A stretch of DNA of 64,000 bases from Nonomuraea soli (lineage in GTDB: Bacteria; Actinomycetota; Actinomycetes; Streptosporangiales; Streptosporangiaceae): assembly GCF_013761175.1 (NCBI RefSeq), contig NZ_JACDUR010000004.1, positions 248,001 to 312,000 on the forward strand. Reading direction: 5' to 3'. Within the stretch, counting starts at the first letter, position 1. Every line of letters starts with the position of its first letter. Under the pieces are notes generated by a model. The model was not told the DNA's origin. It ran no database searches and saw only the letters and a list, made by a program, of their open reading frames with translations. The translations under genes and the position numbers were made by a program. Positions 52,295-62,113 of this stretch are shown here, piece by piece.

Positions 52295-53770
52295 TCACCG
52301 CGTCCAGAGCGCCGTGAAGTACGGCCGGGCGGCCGTCCCCGCGACCTGCACCGACACCGGGCGGTACCCGCGCGGGGCGGTCCTGACGCGGGCGGCGTCG
52401 CCGTACATGAAGGTCCTGGCCTTCGCCTTGCGCCACACGACGGTGTAACGACGGTCGGGGCTGGCGGCGACGGTGAGCGGCCGGTGATCGGGATGGGCAC
52501 GCTGCCAGCGGCGCACCGTGGACCAGCTCTGGTCGACGGTCGTGGTCCATTCCTGCGCGCCCTCGTCCGGCTCCCACACCGCCGCGTACCTCCGGTCGCC
52601 CGGCGGGCCGTAGACGTTGACCCAGCGCAGCGTGTGGTCTCCCCGGGCCCTGATGGCGCGGTTGCGCGCGACGAACTGCTTCTCGGTCAGCCGCCAGAAG
52701 CACAGGTTGTACGGCGTGCGCTGCCTGATCATGACGCCGGAGTACCTGGCACGCCGCCACGAGCCCGTCCCGGCGATCAGCTTGATCCGGTAGCCCTGCT
52801 TCACGCTCTCCGCCAGGAACCGGCTGGTCGCGGTGGAGCTGAGCCCGGTGAAGAACCGTTGTTGCGGCCCCGGGGCCCGGGTCCACACGGCGGTGTAGCG
52901 CTCGCCGCGCGACAACGTGAGCGAGGTGAGCCGGAAACCCTCCACGACCAGCTCGGCCATGCGGGCCTGGTGCTTGGCGCGGCTGAAGTTGTAGTAGACG
53001 CGGGTGGTGGGGGTGGTCGCCTCGGCGGGGAAGGCGGAGCGCGGCTTGGACTGGTGGTCGACCGGGGGCGGCGGCGTGGTGACCGGGGTGGTGGGCGGCG
53101 GCGCGACCCGCACACAGCCCGCCGTTTCGGGCGGCAGGGCGCTGACGACCAGCACCGCCGCGGTCAGCGCGGCGGCCGAGCCCGCCAGCAGGGGGAGCTG
53201 GGTGCGCTTGAAGCGTCGCGGGGCAGGCGCGGGTTCGCCGTCGCTGAGCCGTACGAGCAGCTCGGCCGCGCTGGGACGGGCGGAGGGCTTCCTGGCCAGC
53301 GCGGCCCGCACCGGGGCGCGCAGTTGCTCGGGCAGGAGAGACAGGTCCGGAGCGGTGGTGGCGTGGTCGCCGGTGGCGGCGAGGTAGACGACGCGGCCCC
53401 AGTCGAAGACGTCGGCGGGTTCGCCGATCCCCGCGCGGTGGATCGCGGCCAGTCCCCTGGCCAGCGCCGACGCGGGCCCGACGAGCTCCCGCGAGGCCGC
53501 CGGGTCTTGGTCTTCCCCGTACTCGCTGACGATGTACGTCAGCGAGCCCTCGACGTCGGCGTCGAGCACCCTGGCCATCCAGCCGGGGTCGGCCCGCAGG
53601 GAGTCCTCGACCTCGCGGATGAACCGGGCGCCCTCCCGCAGGACCCTCAGCGTGACCTTGCTGCCGTCAGGCGCGAGCGCGAGGAAGCCCGCGTCCTGGT
53701 CGTCGCCCAGCCGCGCACGGAGCAGGTAGGGCCCGACCTGGCGTGGATCGTGCTCCGCGAGGGACTGCAT
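52295..53770 (-). CDS. Kinase-derived membrane protein without catalytic loop, with C-terminal tandem-repeat domain
   Basis: A 491-residue protein. The first 165 residues start like actinomycete Ser/Thr kinases (VGPYLLRARLGD, then an N-lobe and YIVSEYGEDQ). After GLAAIHRAGI they pass straight to GEPADVFDWGRVVYLAATGD. The HRD loop, DFG and activation segment are absent, so it cannot be an active kinase. One helix (about 190-208) is followed by a Pro/Thr linker and an extracellular part from about 250 with repeats ending YTAVWTR, YAAVWEP, YTVVWRK and FTALWTR, the bacterial tandem repeat 1 pattern. The role may be sensing or scaffolding. Confidence 0.78.
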   Translation of the reverse strand: MQSLAEHDPRQVGPYLLRARLGDDQDAGFLALAPDGSKVTLRVLREGARFIREVEDSLRADPGWMARVLDADVEGSLTYIVSEYGEDQDPAASRELVGPASALARGLAAIHRAGIGEPADVFDWGRVVYLAATGDHATTAPDLSLLPEQLRAPVRAALARKPSARPSAAELLVRLSDGEPAPAPRRFKRTQLPLLAGSAAALTAAVLVVSALPPETAGCVRVAPPPTTPVTTPPPPVDHQSKPRSAFPAEATTPTTRVYYNFSRAKHQARMAELVVEGFRLTSLTLSRGERYTAVWTRAPGPQQRFFTGLSSTATSRFLAESVKQGYRIKLIAGTGSWRRARYSGVMIRQRTPYNLCFWRLTEKQFVARNRAIRARGDHTLRWVNVYGPPGDRRYAAVWEPDEGAQEWTTTVDQSWSTVRRWQRAHPDHRPLTVAASPDRRYTVVWRKAKARTFMYGDAARVRTAPRGYRPVSVQVAGTAARPYFTALWTR

Positions 53771-53788
53771 TCACCGGATAATAGTGAT

Positions 53789-54232
53789 TCAACAGACAGA
53801 AACGTCGGCCTGGGAGAACAAGCAGCGATTGTCCTTGTCGGCGAGAACCGCCTTCTTGATCGACGGGAACTGCGTCAGATTCGCCTTGAGCGCGTAAATG
53901 ATGACCGCGTCGCCGAGATGTCCGGGGCCGTAAGCCGTACGGCAGAAGCGCACGCGCGCCGTCTCCTGCTTGATCGTGATCTGGAAGTCGCCTCCGCAGT
54001 CGGAGGGGCCGATGAGCTTGAAGTTCGAGAACATGCCCCTTCGCCGCTCGGCCTTGGTCGGGCCGGCGACGAACTGCTGCACGACGAAACGCGCCAGCCC
54101 CAGGTCGGGCGAGACGCGCTTGGCGGCGGCGAGCTGGGGCGGGTAGTTGCCGTCGGTCGGGAAATAGACCTTCACCGGGTGGCCGGACGCCTGCGGGAAC
54201 ATGAGCGCCACGGCTAACAGAATCTCTTTCAC
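53789..54232 (-). CDS. Secreted GerMN-like domain protein
   Basis: A 147-residue protein. A short hydrophobic N-terminus (about 3-16) may be a signal. VKVYFPTDGNY, LARFVVQQFVAGPTKAERRRG and GDAVIIYALKANLTQF resemble the GerMN domain found in spore-germination and lipoprotein LpqB-like proteins. It has three or four Cys near the end, possibly disulfides. The start overlaps the MerR stop by four bases, which ties it to that regulator. Confidence 0.6.
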   Translation of the reverse strand: MKEILLAVALMFPQASGHPVKVYFPTDGNYPPQLAAAKRVSPDLGLARFVVQQFVAGPTKAERRRGMFSNFKLIGPSDCGGDFQITIKQETARVRFCRTAYGPGHLGDAVIIYALKANLTQFPSIKKAVLADKDNRCLFSQADVSVC

Positions 54233-54585
54233 GTTCTGTTGGACGCCTGACCCCGGTTCTGCGTTAGCAGCCGCAGCGCCTTCTCCTTCTCGAAATCCAG
54301 CGCCCGGCGAGGAGCCTGCAGCCGCCCGATCCGCAGACCCAGGTCTCGTACGGCCTGCGCCACGGAGGGCTCGCTGAGCACGCGCAGGGCGAAGGCGAGC
54401 TCGGCCGGCGAGACGTCGAACCTCTTCTCCAGCTCCACCCCCTGGGCCACCGCCGCCAGCTCCTCCTCGCCGAACCTGCGGTGCGCGCCCCGCTCCCTGA
54501 CCGGCGGCAGCAGGCCCAGCGCTTCGCGGTATCGGAGCATGCGCGGGGACATGCCCAGACGCTTCGCGGCCTCGGTGATACGCAT
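54229..54585 (-). CDS. MerR-family transcriptional regulator
   Basis: A 118-residue protein. MRITEAAKRLGMSPRMLRYREALGLLPP is the MerR winged-helix start, and RRFGEEELAAVAQGVELEKRF the following helices. A long dimer helix ends near 105. There is no effector domain with Cys, so the signal is unclear. It is divergent from ahcY with 96 bases between starts and coupled to the GerMN-like gene. Confidence 0.88.
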   Translation of the reverse strand: MRITEAAKRLGMSPRMLRYREALGLLPPVRERGAHRRFGEEELAAVAQGVELEKRFDVSPAELAFALRVLSEPSVAQAVRDLGLRIGRLQAPRRALDFEKEKALRLLTQNRGQASNRT

Positions 54586-54681
54586 TCTTACATTCTTATG
54601 GAAGATTCCCCGTCCACAAGATGCGACCCGGTCCGGAGCGGCCTAAACTCGTCCGCGACGACATTCGTAGAGGGGAATCAG

Positions 54682-56109
<1,428 letters not shown>

Positions 56110-56121
56110 GTTCTCCGAGGT

Positions 56122-56157
56122 GCCCGCCGGGGTCTCGGCCCCCGGCGGGCGCCTTTT
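56122..56157 (+). terminator. Intrinsic terminator after ahcY
   Basis: GCCCGCCGGGG (56122-56132) pairs fully with CCCCGGCGGGC (56140-56150), followed by GCCTTTTC. It lies directly between ahcY and the second SAH-hydrolase-like gene, so the latter may depend on readthrough or its own promoter. Confidence 0.85.
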
Positions 56158-56176
56158 CGTACCAGAGGGAGACCGG

Positions 56177-57400
56177 GTGACAGGCGAGGCGAGAATCGGC
56201 TGGGCGGCCAGATCGATGCCGGTGCTGACCGCGATCGGGTCCGGCTTCGGCGACGAGCGTCCGTTCGAGGGCCTGAGGATCGCCGCCTGCCTGCACGTGA
56301 CGGCGGAGACGGCGGTCCTGATGGGCGCGCTCAAGGCCGGAGGCGCGCACATCGCGCTGGCGGCCTCGAATCCGCTGTCGACCCAGGACGACGTGGCCCA
56401 GGCCCTCGAGGAGTACGGCATCGCCGTCCACGCCAAGGCCGGGGTCGACAGGGCCACCTACTACCGCCACATCAACCAGGCGCTCGACATCGCGCCCGAC
56501 ATCGTCCTCGACGACGGCTGCGACCTGGTCAACACCCTGCACACCGAGCGCAGAGACCTGCTCGACGGCGTGCGCGGCGGCTGCGAGGAGACCACGACGG
56601 GCATCATCCGCCTGCGCCAGATGGCGGCGGAGCAGGCCCTGAGCTTCCCGGTGGTCGCGGTGAACGACACCAGGACCAAGCGCATGTTCGACAACCGCTA
56701 CGGCACCGGCCAGTCGACCTTCGACGGCATCATGCGGGCGACCAACGCCATGCTCGCCGGGCGCGTCGTCGTGGTCGCGGGCTTCGGCTACTGCGGCAGG
56801 GGAGTGGCCGAGCGCGCCAAGGGCCTGGGGGCCAGGGTCCTGGTCACGGAGATCGACCCGGTCAAGGCGCTCGACGCGATGTTGCAGGGCTACGAGGTCA
56901 AGCCCATGGAGGAGGCCGCCAGGACCGGCGACGTGTTCGTCACCGTCACCGGCAACCGCGACGTGATCCGCCGCGAGCACCTGGAGGTCATGAAGGACGG
57001 CGCCATCCTGGCCAACGCCGGGCACTTCGACGTCGAGATCGACGTGCGGGCGCTGGAGGAGCTGGCCGTCGAGGTGCACCACGGCGTGCGGCCCAACACC
57101 GACGAGTACGTCCTGCCCTCGGGTCACCGGCTGCTCCTGCTCGCCGAGGGCCGCCTGGTCAACCTCACGGCGGCCGAGGGCCACCCGGCGGCCGTGATGG
57201 ACATGTCCTTCTCCGCCCAGGCGCTCGCGGTGGCGTGGCTGGTCAGGGAGCACGAGCGGCTGGAGCCGGGCGTCTACGACGTGCCGGAGGAGATCGACGT
57301 CGAGGTGGCCAGGCTGAAGCTGGCCGCGGCCGGTGCGGCGATCGACTCGCTCACCCCGGTCCAGGAGGACTACCTGCACTCCTGGCGGCTGGGCTCGTAA
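56177..57400 (+). CDS. Second, short-form adenosylhomocysteinase-like protein
   Basis: A 407-residue paralogue of the preceding enzyme. It keeps CLHVTAETAVL, IVLDDGCDL, CEETTTGIIRL, NDTRTKRMFDNRYGTGQS, the NAD loop VAGFGYCGRG, NAGHFDVEID and EGHPAAV. It lacks the insert and the KxxHYRY tail of the long form, and has Thr for Cys in the YGC motif. This resembles the short archaeal/thermophile type, some of which act on S-inosylhomocysteine. The GTG at 56177 is preceded by GAGGGAG; the frame upstream of it runs through the terminator. The substrate is open. Confidence 0.88.
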   Translation: MTGEARIGWAARSMPVLTAIGSGFGDERPFEGLRIAACLHVTAETAVLMGALKAGGAHIALAASNPLSTQDDVAQALEEYGIAVHAKAGVDRATYYRHINQALDIAPDIVLDDGCDLVNTLHTERRDLLDGVRGGCEETTTGIIRLRQMAAEQALSFPVVAVNDTRTKRMFDNRYGTGQSTFDGIMRATNAMLAGRVVVVAGFGYCGRGVAERAKGLGARVLVTEIDPVKALDAMLQGYEVKPMEEAARTGDVFVTVTGNRDVIRREHLEVMKDGAILANAGHFDVEIDVRALEELAVEVHHGVRPNTDEYVLPSGHRLLLLAEGRLVNLTAAEGHPAAVMDMSFSAQALAVAWLVREHERLEPGVYDVPEEIDVEVARLKLAAAGAAIDSLTPVQEDYLHSWRLGS

Positions 57401-57418
57401 CCGGGGCCGCCGACCCCC

Positions 57419-57447
57419 TTGGTTGAACGTGCAATCTTATGGATAAT
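57419..57447 (+). promoter_or_regulatory. Candidate promoter of the first LVIVD-repeat gene
   Basis: TTGGTT (57419-57424), a 17-base spacer and GATAAT (57442-57447) lie 43 bases before the start. An imperfect dyad CACTTCCGT/ACGGAGTG follows at 57454-57475, just before the AAAGGGAG ribosome site, and could be an operator or leader hairpin. Confidence 0.5.
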
Positions 57448-57489
57448 CCTGCTCACTTCCGTACACAACGGAGTGAAAGGGAGACATCC

Positions 57490-58863
57490 ATGTCCCTCCG
57501 TGGCTTATCGAGCCGCATCCTGCTCATCGTGGGCCTGGTCGTCGCAGGAACGGCCGCTCCCGCGAACGCCGCTCCCGAGGACTTCGTCAAGAGCGACAAC
57601 ATCACCCTCCAAGCCCACCTTGACCTGCCCGCCGGCGCGAGGATCAACAGCGACATCGCCTTCCAGGGCGACTACGCCTACGTCGGCAACTTCACCGGCT
57701 TCGCCATCTACGACATCAAGCACCCCCAGCAACCCAGGCTCGTCAGCTCGGTCAGCTGCCCCGGCGGCCAGATGGACGTGACCATCCTGGGCGACCTCCT
57801 GGTCACCTCGGTCGACGACTCCCTGAGCAACGACTCCTGCCAGGCGGTGCCCCAATCCGCCCGGATCAAGGAGTCCTGGGAGGGCCTGCGCATCTTCGAC
57901 GTCAGCGACAAGGCCAACCCGCGCTACATCAAGTCCGTCGAGACCAACTGCGGGTCGCACACCCACACGATGGTCCCCGACAAGACCGGTGAGGCGTTCT
58001 ACGTCTACGTCTCCTCCTACTTCCCGTCGGTCAACTTCCCCGACTGCCAGCCGCCCCACGACAAGATCTCGGTGGTGAAGGTCCCGATCGCCAACCCGGC
58101 CGCGGCCGCGGTGGTCAGCACCCCGGCGATCTTCCCCGACGGCACCGGATACCCCGGCGCCGCCAGCACCAGCGGATGCCACGACATCACCGTCTACGCC
58201 GCACTCGACCTGGCCGCGGGCGCCTGCATGGGCGACGGTGTGCTGCTGGACATCTCCAACCGCGAGCAGCCGAGGGTCATCGAGCAGGTGACCGACGCCA
58301 ACTTCGCCTTCTGGCACTCGGCGACCTTCAACAACGACGGCACCAAGGTGATCTTCACCGACGAGCTCGGCGGCGGCACCTCGCCGCGCTGCACCGCCAC
58401 CGAGGGCCCGACCCGCGGCGCCGACGCCATCTTCGACATCGAGAGCAGGCAGCTCGTCTTCAAGAGCTACTTCAAGATCTCGCGCCTGCAGACCCTGACG
58501 GAGAACTGCGTGGCGCACAACGGCTCGCTCATCCCGGTCAAGAACCGGGACGTCATGGTCCAGGCCTGGTACCAGGGCGGCCTGTCGGTGTTCGACTTCA
58601 CCGACTCGGCCAACCCGGTGGAGATCGCCTACTTCGACCGCGCGCCGTTCAACGACAGCCAGCTCACGCTGGCCGGCTACTGGTCCACGTACTACTACAA
58701 CGGCTACATCTTCGGCAGCGAGATCGCTCGCGGCTTCGACGTGTTCAAGGTCAACGACCCGCGCGTCAACCAGGCCAACAGCGTCAAGACCGACCTGCTG
58801 AACGTCCAGACCCAGGAGCGTTACCGCGAGCGCGGCAACGGCCGTCCCGGAGGCGGGCACTGA
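57490..58863 (+). CDS. Secreted LVIVD-repeat beta-propeller protein, copy 1
   Basis: A 457-residue protein. The signal peptide (about 1-30) ends ANAAP. The rest is LVIVD-type propeller repeats: YAYVGNFTGFAIYDIKHPQQPRL begins near 58, and SWEGLRIFDVSDKANPRYI, SGCHDITVYAAL, VLLDISNREQPRV and YQGGLSVFDFTDSANPVEI follow. Paired Cys and clustered His (CGSHTHTM, FWHSATF, CVAHNGS) may hold a metal. It shares about half its residues with the copy at 59689. ATG is preceded by AAAGGGAG. The function is not known; it is exported and probably soluble. Confidence 0.87.
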   Translation: MSLRGLSSRILLIVGLVVAGTAAPANAAPEDFVKSDNITLQAHLDLPAGARINSDIAFQGDYAYVGNFTGFAIYDIKHPQQPRLVSSVSCPGGQMDVTILGDLLVTSVDDSLSNDSCQAVPQSARIKESWEGLRIFDVSDKANPRYIKSVETNCGSHTHTMVPDKTGEAFYVYVSSYFPSVNFPDCQPPHDKISVVKVPIANPAAAAVVSTPAIFPDGTGYPGAASTSGCHDITVYAALDLAAGACMGDGVLLDISNREQPRVIEQVTDANFAFWHSATFNNDGTKVIFTDELGGGTSPRCTATEGPTRGADAIFDIESRQLVFKSYFKISRLQTLTENCVAHNGSLIPVKNRDVMVQAWYQGGLSVFDFTDSANPVEIAYFDRAPFNDSQLTLAGYWSTYYYNGYIFGSEIARGFDVFKVNDPRVNQANSVKTDLLNVQTQERYRERGNGRPGGGH

Positions 58864-58879
58864 TCCGTGACGCACGACC

Positions 58880-58912
58880 CTGATCCGGTACGGCCCCGCC
58901 GTACCGGATCAG
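58880..58912. terminator. Perfect 15-base inverted repeat, bidirectional terminator
   Basis: CTGATCCGGTACGGC (58880-58894), CCC, GCCGTACCGGATCAG (58898-58912). It sits between convergent genes and overlaps the stop codon of the DUF305 gene. There is no U tract, as is common for actinomycete terminators. Confidence 0.8.
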
Positions 58913-59544
58913 AGCTCGGCCTGGATGCGCCTCATCCGCCCGATCTCGGCGGACTGCGTGGCGCCCACGTCGTTGGCCAGCTCCAGCACCACCCGGTGCG
59001 AGCCGTTGATGACCTCCTTCTCGGCCATCTCCACGGCCCCCTGGTGATGCCTGATCATCAGCTCCAGGAACAGCTTGTCGAACGCCGCCCCCGAGGCCGC
59101 CTTGAGCTGCTCCATCTGCTCCGGTGTGGCCATGCCGGGCATGCCGGCGTGGGAGGCGTGGTGGTCGGGCGCCTTCTGGCCCTGCTCCTGCAGCCACGAG
59201 GTCATGTACTGGATCTCCGGCGCCTGGGAGTCCTTGATCCGTGAGGCGATGGCCTTGACCTTGGCGTTGGCCGCCCTGGAGGGCGCCAGCACGCTCATGT
59301 CGAGCGCCTGGCGGTGGTGGAGGATCATGTCGCTCATGAAGGTGACGTCCGCCGCGTTGACCGTGGGGGTCGGCACCGCCTGCTCGGCCTGCTGGGGGCT
59401 GAGCGTCGTGGCCTGCTCGCCTGGTCTGCCGGGGGCGATGACGGGCGCGGTGGAATCGGCCCGCGGCGGCTGCTCGGGTGTCGAGCTGCAGCCGGTCAGC
59501 GCCAGCACGGCCGCGCCGGTCAGGGTGATGAGCGCCACGCGCAA
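58909..59544 (-). CDS. DUF305-domain lipoprotein
   Basis: A 211-residue protein. LALTGC with Cys19 is a lipobox, so it should be tethered outside the membrane. Residues 65-205 are the DUF305 four-helix fold, with the two His-pair motifs MSDMILHHRQALDM and LELMIRHHQGAVEMAEKE and an intervening His/Met-rich loop (HHASHAGMPGM). DUF305 resembles ferritin-like bundles, and the His/Met content suggests copper or other metal binding. It lies between two LVIVD genes and is transcribed toward the first. Confidence 0.9.
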   Translation of the reverse strand: MRVALITLTGAAVLALTGCSSTPEQPPRADSTAPVIAPGRPGEQATTLSPQQAEQAVPTPTVNAADVTFMSDMILHHRQALDMSVLAPSRAANAKVKAIASRIKDSQAPEIQYMTSWLQEQGQKAPDHHASHAGMPGMATPEQMEQLKAASGAAFDKLFLELMIRHHQGAVEMAEKEVINGSHRVVLELANDVGATQSAEIGRMRRIQAEL

Positions 59545-59688
59545 CGGGTTCTCCTCCGCCGGGGGGTGGTCAGGTGCGCATCGTAACGCCGTGAACGGTA
59601 TTCATGCCGCTTTGCTTTACATGCCAATGAATCCGGTTATCTCCTGACATGGTGGGCTCGGTCTCGACCCTCATCCGGAGGTCTCCTC

Positions 59689-61035
59689 GTGGCGTCACGA
59701 ACCAGCCGGGCCGCGTTGGTCCTGCTCTCCTGCTTCGCGCTCTTCGCCTCTCCCGTCCAGGCCGCGGAGGGCGGGGGAACGGCGAGCTCCAACGTCAAGC
59801 TCGTGGCCAACGTGCCCAAGAAGGCGCCGTTCGACGACTCCACGGCCTACGCCACCGACATGGCCTTCCAGGGGCGCTACGCCTTCGTCGGCAACTACAA
59901 CGGCTTCACGATCTACGACATCGGCGACCCGGCCAAGCCGTCGATCGTCAGCCAGGTGCTGTGCCCCGGCGCCCAGAACGACGTCTCGGTCCACGGCGAC
60001 CTGCTGTTCCTGTCGGTCGACGAGCCCCGCAGCAACGACTCCTGCAAGAGCGACTTCGGCACTCCCACCAGCAGGAAGTCGTGGGAGGGCATCCGCGTCT
60101 TCGACATCAAGGACAAACGCCGGCCGCGCTACCTCAAGGCCGTCGAGACCGCCTGCGGCTCCCACACCCACACGCTCGTGCCGGACAAGAAGGGCGCCGC
60201 GGTCTACCTCTACGTCTCCTCCTACGACCCGGCCGACCTGTTCCCCGAGTGCAAGCCGCCGCACGACAAGATCTCCATCGTCAAGGTGCCGCTGAAGAGC
60301 CCCAGGTCCGCCAAGGTCGTCTCCACCCCCGTGCTCTTCCCCGAGGGCGGCAACGAATCGCAGGACGGCCTGCTGCTGGGCACCTCCGGATGCCACGACA
60401 TCACCGTCTACCCGAAGAAGGACCTGGCCGCGGGCGCGTGCATGGGCGACGGCGTGCTGCTCGACATCGCCGACCGCGAGCACCCGAAGGTGATCGACAC
60501 CGTCACCGACGACAACTTCGCCTTCTGGCACTCGGCGACCTTCAACAACGCGGGCACCAAGGTCGTCTTCACCGACGAGCTCGGCGGCGGCCTCGCGGCC
60601 ACCTGCACCAAGGCCGTCGGCCCCAAGCGCGGCGCCGACGCCGTCTTCGACATCGCCGACCGCACGCTCGTGTTCCGCAGCTACTACAAGATCCCGCGCC
60701 ACCAGAAGGCCGGGGAGAACTGCGTCGCCCACAACGGCTCGCTCGTGCCGGTCAAGGGCCGCGACATCATGGTCCAGGCCTGGTACCAGGGCGGCGTCTC
60801 GGTCTGGGACTTCACCGACTCGCGCAAGCCCGTCGAGATCGGCTACTTCGACCGCGGGCCGTTCAAACCGCGCGACGTGGCGGGCTCCTGGTCGGCCTAC
60901 TACTACAACGGCTTCGTCTTCAGCAGCGAGATCCAGCGCGGGCTCGACGTGCTCAAGCTCACCGACAAGCGCACGGGACCGGCGGCCAGGGTCAGGCTCC
61001 GGGTCCTCAACGCGCAGACGCAGTACGGCTTCTAG
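59689..61035 (+). CDS. Secreted LVIVD-repeat beta-propeller protein, copy 2
   Basis: A 448-residue protein with a GTG start and a signal peptide (about 1-25) ending VQAAE. It repeats the architecture of the copy at 57490, with YAFVGNYNGFTIYDIGDPAKP, SWEGIRVFDIKDKRRPRYL, SGCHDITVYPKK, FWHSATFNNAGTKVVFTDEL and YQGGVSVWDFTDSRKPVEI. The same Cys and His clusters are kept, which argues for a shared ligand. It is divergent from the DUF305 gene with about 145 bases between starts. Its final codons are the first unit of a 43-base tandem repeat. Confidence 0.87.
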   Translation: MASRTSRAALVLLSCFALFASPVQAAEGGGTASSNVKLVANVPKKAPFDDSTAYATDMAFQGRYAFVGNYNGFTIYDIGDPAKPSIVSQVLCPGAQNDVSVHGDLLFLSVDEPRSNDSCKSDFGTPTSRKSWEGIRVFDIKDKRRPRYLKAVETACGSHTHTLVPDKKGAAVYLYVSSYDPADLFPECKPPHDKISIVKVPLKSPRSAKVVSTPVLFPEGGNESQDGLLLGTSGCHDITVYPKKDLAAGACMGDGVLLDIADREHPKVIDTVTDDNFAFWHSATFNNAGTKVVFTDELGGGLAATCTKAVGPKRGADAVFDIADRTLVFRSYYKIPRHQKAGENCVAHNGSLVPVKGRDIMVQAWYQGGVSVWDFTDSRKPVEIGYFDRGPFKPRDVAGSWSAYYYNGFVFSSEIQRGLDVLKLTDKRTGPAARVRLRVLNAQTQYGF

Positions 61036-61124
61036 CCCGCTCCGGATCCTCAACGCGCAGACGCAGTACGGCTTCTGGCCCGCTCCGGATCCTCAACGCG
61101 CAGACGCGGTACGGCTTCTGGCCC
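61005..61124. repeat. 43-base tandem repeat starting inside the LVIVD gene end
   Basis: The unit TCCTCAACGCGCAGACGCAG plus TACGGCTTCT-GCCCGCTCCGGA occurs almost three times; TACGGCTTCT is seen at 61024, 61067 and 61110. Unit 1 holds the last codons and the TAG stop of the gene. Units 2 and 3 have TGG in place of the stop and lie outside the coding region. They end three bases before the convergent RDD gene stop. Confidence 0.92.
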
Positions 61125-61126
61125 GC

Positions 61127-62083
61127 TCAGACCGGCGGGGCGAACCCCCCAGGAGTGGCCGGGGGCCGCTCGTCGCGCCGGTCCTGGTGGTACGGCACCG
61201 CGGGAGCCGCGAACCCCGGGTGCCGCCCCGGCGGCGGGGGCGCCACGGCCCCCGGCGGAGGTGGCGGCGGGAAACCCGGCTGCTGGTACGGCGGGGCGGC
61301 CATCGGGTGGCCCTGCGCGTAACCGGGGGAGACACCTGCCTGCCGTGCCAGCCGTACCTCGGTCCTGGAGCGGCGCTCGGCCAGGACGGCGCTGAGGTAG
61401 GCGTGCGGTGGCACGCCGGGCGGAGGCGGCGGTGAGACGACGGCGGCCACCTGGGCGGCGATCCGCATCCCCATCTCGTGCTGGACCTGGGGGCTGAGCT
61501 GGTGCCAGCGCACCAGATACTGCCTGGCCGCCGCCGCCACCTCGTCGGGCAACTGCGACAACTCCAGCGTGCGCGCCCACGACGCGAGCTGCGGCGGCAT
61601 CTGCGCCATGGTGGTCTCGGGCCGCGGACCCCGCTCGGAGATCACGATGGTCCCGGCGAACACGTCGCCGAGCCGCTTGCCCCGCTCCGAGACCAGCGCC
61701 GTGATCAGCGCGGGAGCCCCCCACAACATCCAGAACTCCACGAATCCCGCCAAGCCGCGGAACAACGCCTGGCGGAACCGCACAGGACCGCCGTCGTCGC
61801 CGACGACCCGCAGCCCGAGCGCCAGCTTGCCCAGGCTGCGCCCGCGGCTCAACGTCTCGAACGCCACCGGATAGCCGATCGTGACCAGCAGGACCAGCAG
61901 GATGTTCGCCGCCGCGAACAGGGCGGGATCACTGACGAACGCGAAGAGCGTCAGCAGGAAGAACACCCCGATCAGCACCGTCCACTGGACGACCAGGTCG
62001 ATGATGATCGCCAGCGCCCTCGTGGGCATCTGCGCGACCCGCACCTCCACGACGACGGCGTCGCCGGTGACTACCTCGGACAT
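61127..62083 (-). CDS. RDD-family membrane protein with Pro-rich tail
   Basis: A 318-residue protein. RALAIIIDLVVQWTVLIG near 22-40 is the RDD signature in the first helix, and AFETLSRGRSLGKLALGLRVV with VSERGKRLGDVFAGTIVI follow near helices 2-3. The soluble middle (about 150-235) is helical, and the last 70 residues are Pro/Gly-rich (GFPPPPPPG). RDD proteins are suspected ion or small-molecule transporters. It is divergent from the SpoIIM-like gene with 30 bases between starts, an arrangement that I recall as common in actinobacteria. Confidence 0.88.
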   Translation of the reverse strand: MSEVVTGDAVVVEVRVAQMPTRALAIIIDLVVQWTVLIGVFFLLTLFAFVSDPALFAAANILLVLLVTIGYPVAFETLSRGRSLGKLALGLRVVGDDGGPVRFRQALFRGLAGFVEFWMLWGAPALITALVSERGKRLGDVFAGTIVISERGPRPETTMAQMPPQLASWARTLELSQLPDEVAAAARQYLVRWHQLSPQVQHEMGMRIAAQVAAVVSPPPPPGVPPHAYLSAVLAERRSRTEVRLARQAGVSPGYAQGHPMAAPPYQQPGFPPPPPPGAVAPPPPGRHPGFAAPAVPYHQDRRDERPPATPGGFAPPV

Positions 62084-62113
62084 GCTCCGAGCCTATTGCG
62101 TCACAATGACTGG

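Noticed and set aside
54586..54681. SAH riboswitch before ahcY
   Set aside because: The 96-base gap is short and shared with a divergent gene, and I could not fold the conserved SAH-riboswitch core by eye.
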